The notes under the pieces were generated by a model. It had not been told where the DNA came from. It made no database searches and saw nothing but the letters and a program-made list of their open reading frames with translations. This document shows, one piece after another, positions 21,875 through 22,897 of a DNA stretch of 22,897 nt. The first letter of the stretch is position 1, and every line of letters begins with the position of its first letter. The stretch is from CAYZJV01 sp964482325 (GTDB lineage: Bacteria > Spirochaetota > Spirochaetia > Sphaerochaetales > Sphaerochaetaceae): contig CAYZXD010000036.1 of assembly GCA_964482325.1 (NCBI GenBank), positions 1 to 22,897 of the forward strand, read 5' to 3'. The translations under genes and the position numbers were made by a program.

Positions 21875-22733
21875 AATCAAAGCAATGTTTGAGAGTTATC
21901 AAACTGGTAATACGACAGCATCCATCTATGCAGTGAAAGAGATTATCCAAGAAGTTGTCCTTCACTCATTGTCCCAAACCGATTTCTTTTCTCATGCAGC
22001 GTTCTATGGAGGAACCGCTCTTCGGATTTTCTATGGTCTAGACCGGTTTTCAGAGGACATGGACTTCTCACTACAAACAAAGCAACAGGACTTTTCGATT
22101 GCCCCCTATCTTCTGGCAATCGAGCGAGGATTGAATTCTTATGGATTTGAAATTTCTGCTGAACAAGTATACAAACAAAACCAATCTCAAGTACAATCTG
22201 CATTTCTGAAAGGAAACACCGTAGTGCACTTGGTGAAAATCTTTTCTTTGAATCCACCTGTCTCTGGAATTCCAAACAATGCCCTGATAAAAGTCAAACT
22301 TGAAATTGACACAGAACCTCCTGAGGGTGCAAAATTTGAAAAGAAATATAAGCTTCTTCCCCAACCATATTCTGTAATGCTGTATGACAAACCCTCTTTA
22401 TTCGCCGGCAAACTACATGCTCTATTGTGTAGAAATTGGAAACAACGTGAGAAAGGCAGGGATTTCTATGATTATATCTGGTATTTGAGAGAGAAAGTAC
22501 CGGTTAATATTTCCCATTTGGAAGCTAGAATGAGACAATCAGGACATTGGAAGACGGATGAACCATTGACGATTCTTTTATTACAATCGATGCTCTCACA
22601 GAGGTTCGCTGATCTTGATTACGTTACTGTAAAAAAAGATGTAGCTCCGTTCGTTCCAAACCCAAGTGTACTGGATATCTGGAACGAGAACTTATTTCAA
22701 TCTATAACAAAAGATATGCTTGATGCCATATAA
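21864..22733 (+). CDS. abiEii: AbiEii-type toxin, nucleotidyltransferase
   Basis: Toxin of the AbiE system, 289 aa from ATG 21864, with GGAGGGAAAGGA just upstream. The open frame reaches back to 21729, but that lies inside the antitoxin gene. The four-part nucleotidyltransferase signature is visible: motif I YGGTALRIFYGLDR (48-61) with RFSEDMDFS giving Asp65 and Asp67, motif III KVKLEID (143-149), and motif IV in AGKLHALLCR with KGRDFYDYIWYL (181-208). All catalytic positions look intact. DUF1814/AbiEii proteins can block growth by adding nucleotides to tRNA acceptor ends (shown for MenT-type relatives) and are linked to phage abortive infection. Low-GC sequence and a position next to a tRNA suggest acquisition by transfer. 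Confidence 0.87.
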   Translation: MNNEIKAMFESYQTGNTTASIYAVKEIIQEVVLHSLSQTDFFSHAAFYGGTALRIFYGLDRFSEDMDFSLQTKQQDFSIAPYLLAIERGLNSYGFEISAEQVYKQNQSQVQSAFLKGNTVVHLVKIFSLNPPVSGIPNNALIKVKLEIDTEPPEGAKFEKKYKLLPQPYSVMLYDKPSLFAGKLHALLCRNWKQREKGRDFYDYIWYLREKVPVNISHLEARMRQSGHWKTDEPLTILLLQSMLSQRFADLDYVTVKKDVAPFVPNPSVLDIWNENLFQSITKDMLDAI

Positions 22734-22897
22734 TTTGGTAATGCGATGACGCACTGTTCCAACTCTGCCAGCTCTTGTTCTTTATAATCATTTCCGCATC
22801 GCACATTCGGGACAAGGGAGTGATTTACTTTAATGTACAATATGTGCAAATACCAGTCTGAGAGAGCCAGTGTTCCGGTAGTCACTGAGCCACCATT
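22734..22897. other. Right edge without a recognised gene
   Basis: 164 bases after the toxin gene. On the minus strand an open frame runs in from beyond the window, but it has no recognisable family and reads through repeat-like DNA. Two TGGCTC-containing 20-nt stretches on the minus strand (22873-22892 and 22850-22869, 23-nt period) and a 7-bp inverted repeat TGCGATG/CATCGCA hint at the end of an insertion sequence just outside. I cannot confirm this from the visible part. Confidence 0.3.

Overview
The window looks like a chromosomal segment from an anaerobic, fermentative spirochaete (Spirochaetota, possibly near Sphaerochaeta/Spirochaeta). The evidence is a class I lysyl-tRNA synthetase (in bacteria mainly spirochaetes and some alphaproteobacteria), a cytoplasmic NADH-type [FeFe] hydrogenase operon paired with Rex, and two ABC ATPases of types common in sugar-using spirochaetes. 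The genus is an inference; no rRNA is present.

Layout. 15-128 (-): tRNA-Gly(CCC) and its promoter. 129-534: no recognised gene. 535-4963 (+): a three-gene ABC importer operon of AfuABC/FbpABC architecture (binding protein, fused double permease with an extra extracytoplasmic domain, ATPase), closed by a hairpin terminator whose U-tract adjoins the -35 box of the next promoter. 5087-6181 (+): a separate MsmK/UgpC-type sugar-importer ATPase with its own promoter and terminator. 6291-7607 (+): a UMF1/ATG22-type MFS permease. 7659-12698 (-): a five-gene hydrogenase operon, in transcription order NuoE-like hndA, a stand-alone histidine-kinase-type ATPase, hndB, NuoF-like hndC and [FeFe] hndD. 12880-13518 (+): rex, divergent from that operon, with palindromes in the shared 181-bp promoter region. 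13519-17457 (-): a probable operon of a non-canonical clpP, an MFS protein with a helical-repeat C-terminus, and a lipoprotein-like endonuclease/exonuclease/phosphatase. 17577-18461 (+) era and 18508-20085 (-) class I lysS converge on a shared hairpin. 20187-20810 (+): rlpA with a SPOR domain. 20853-20926 (+): a CAU tRNA with a strong promoter and a terminator. 20960-22897: an AT-richer accessory tail with an AbiEi/AbiEii type IV toxin-antitoxin pair behind a 35-bp near-perfect palindrome.

How it works together. The hydrogenase would reoxidise NADH (probably together with ferredoxin) to H2 during fermentation. Rex senses the NADH/NAD+ ratio and is placed to control it. The two ATPases energise uptake of a phosphosugar or iron-like substrate and of sugars. 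era, lysS and rlpA each have a -10 box 6-7 nt before the ATG and no Shine-Dalgarno sequence, so their mRNAs are probably leaderless. That is the most coherent unexpected pattern in the window.

Limits. Product names come from reading motifs by eye. Promoters and operators are consensus matches only. Substrates of the transporters, the Rex sites and the taxonomic placement remain inferences.
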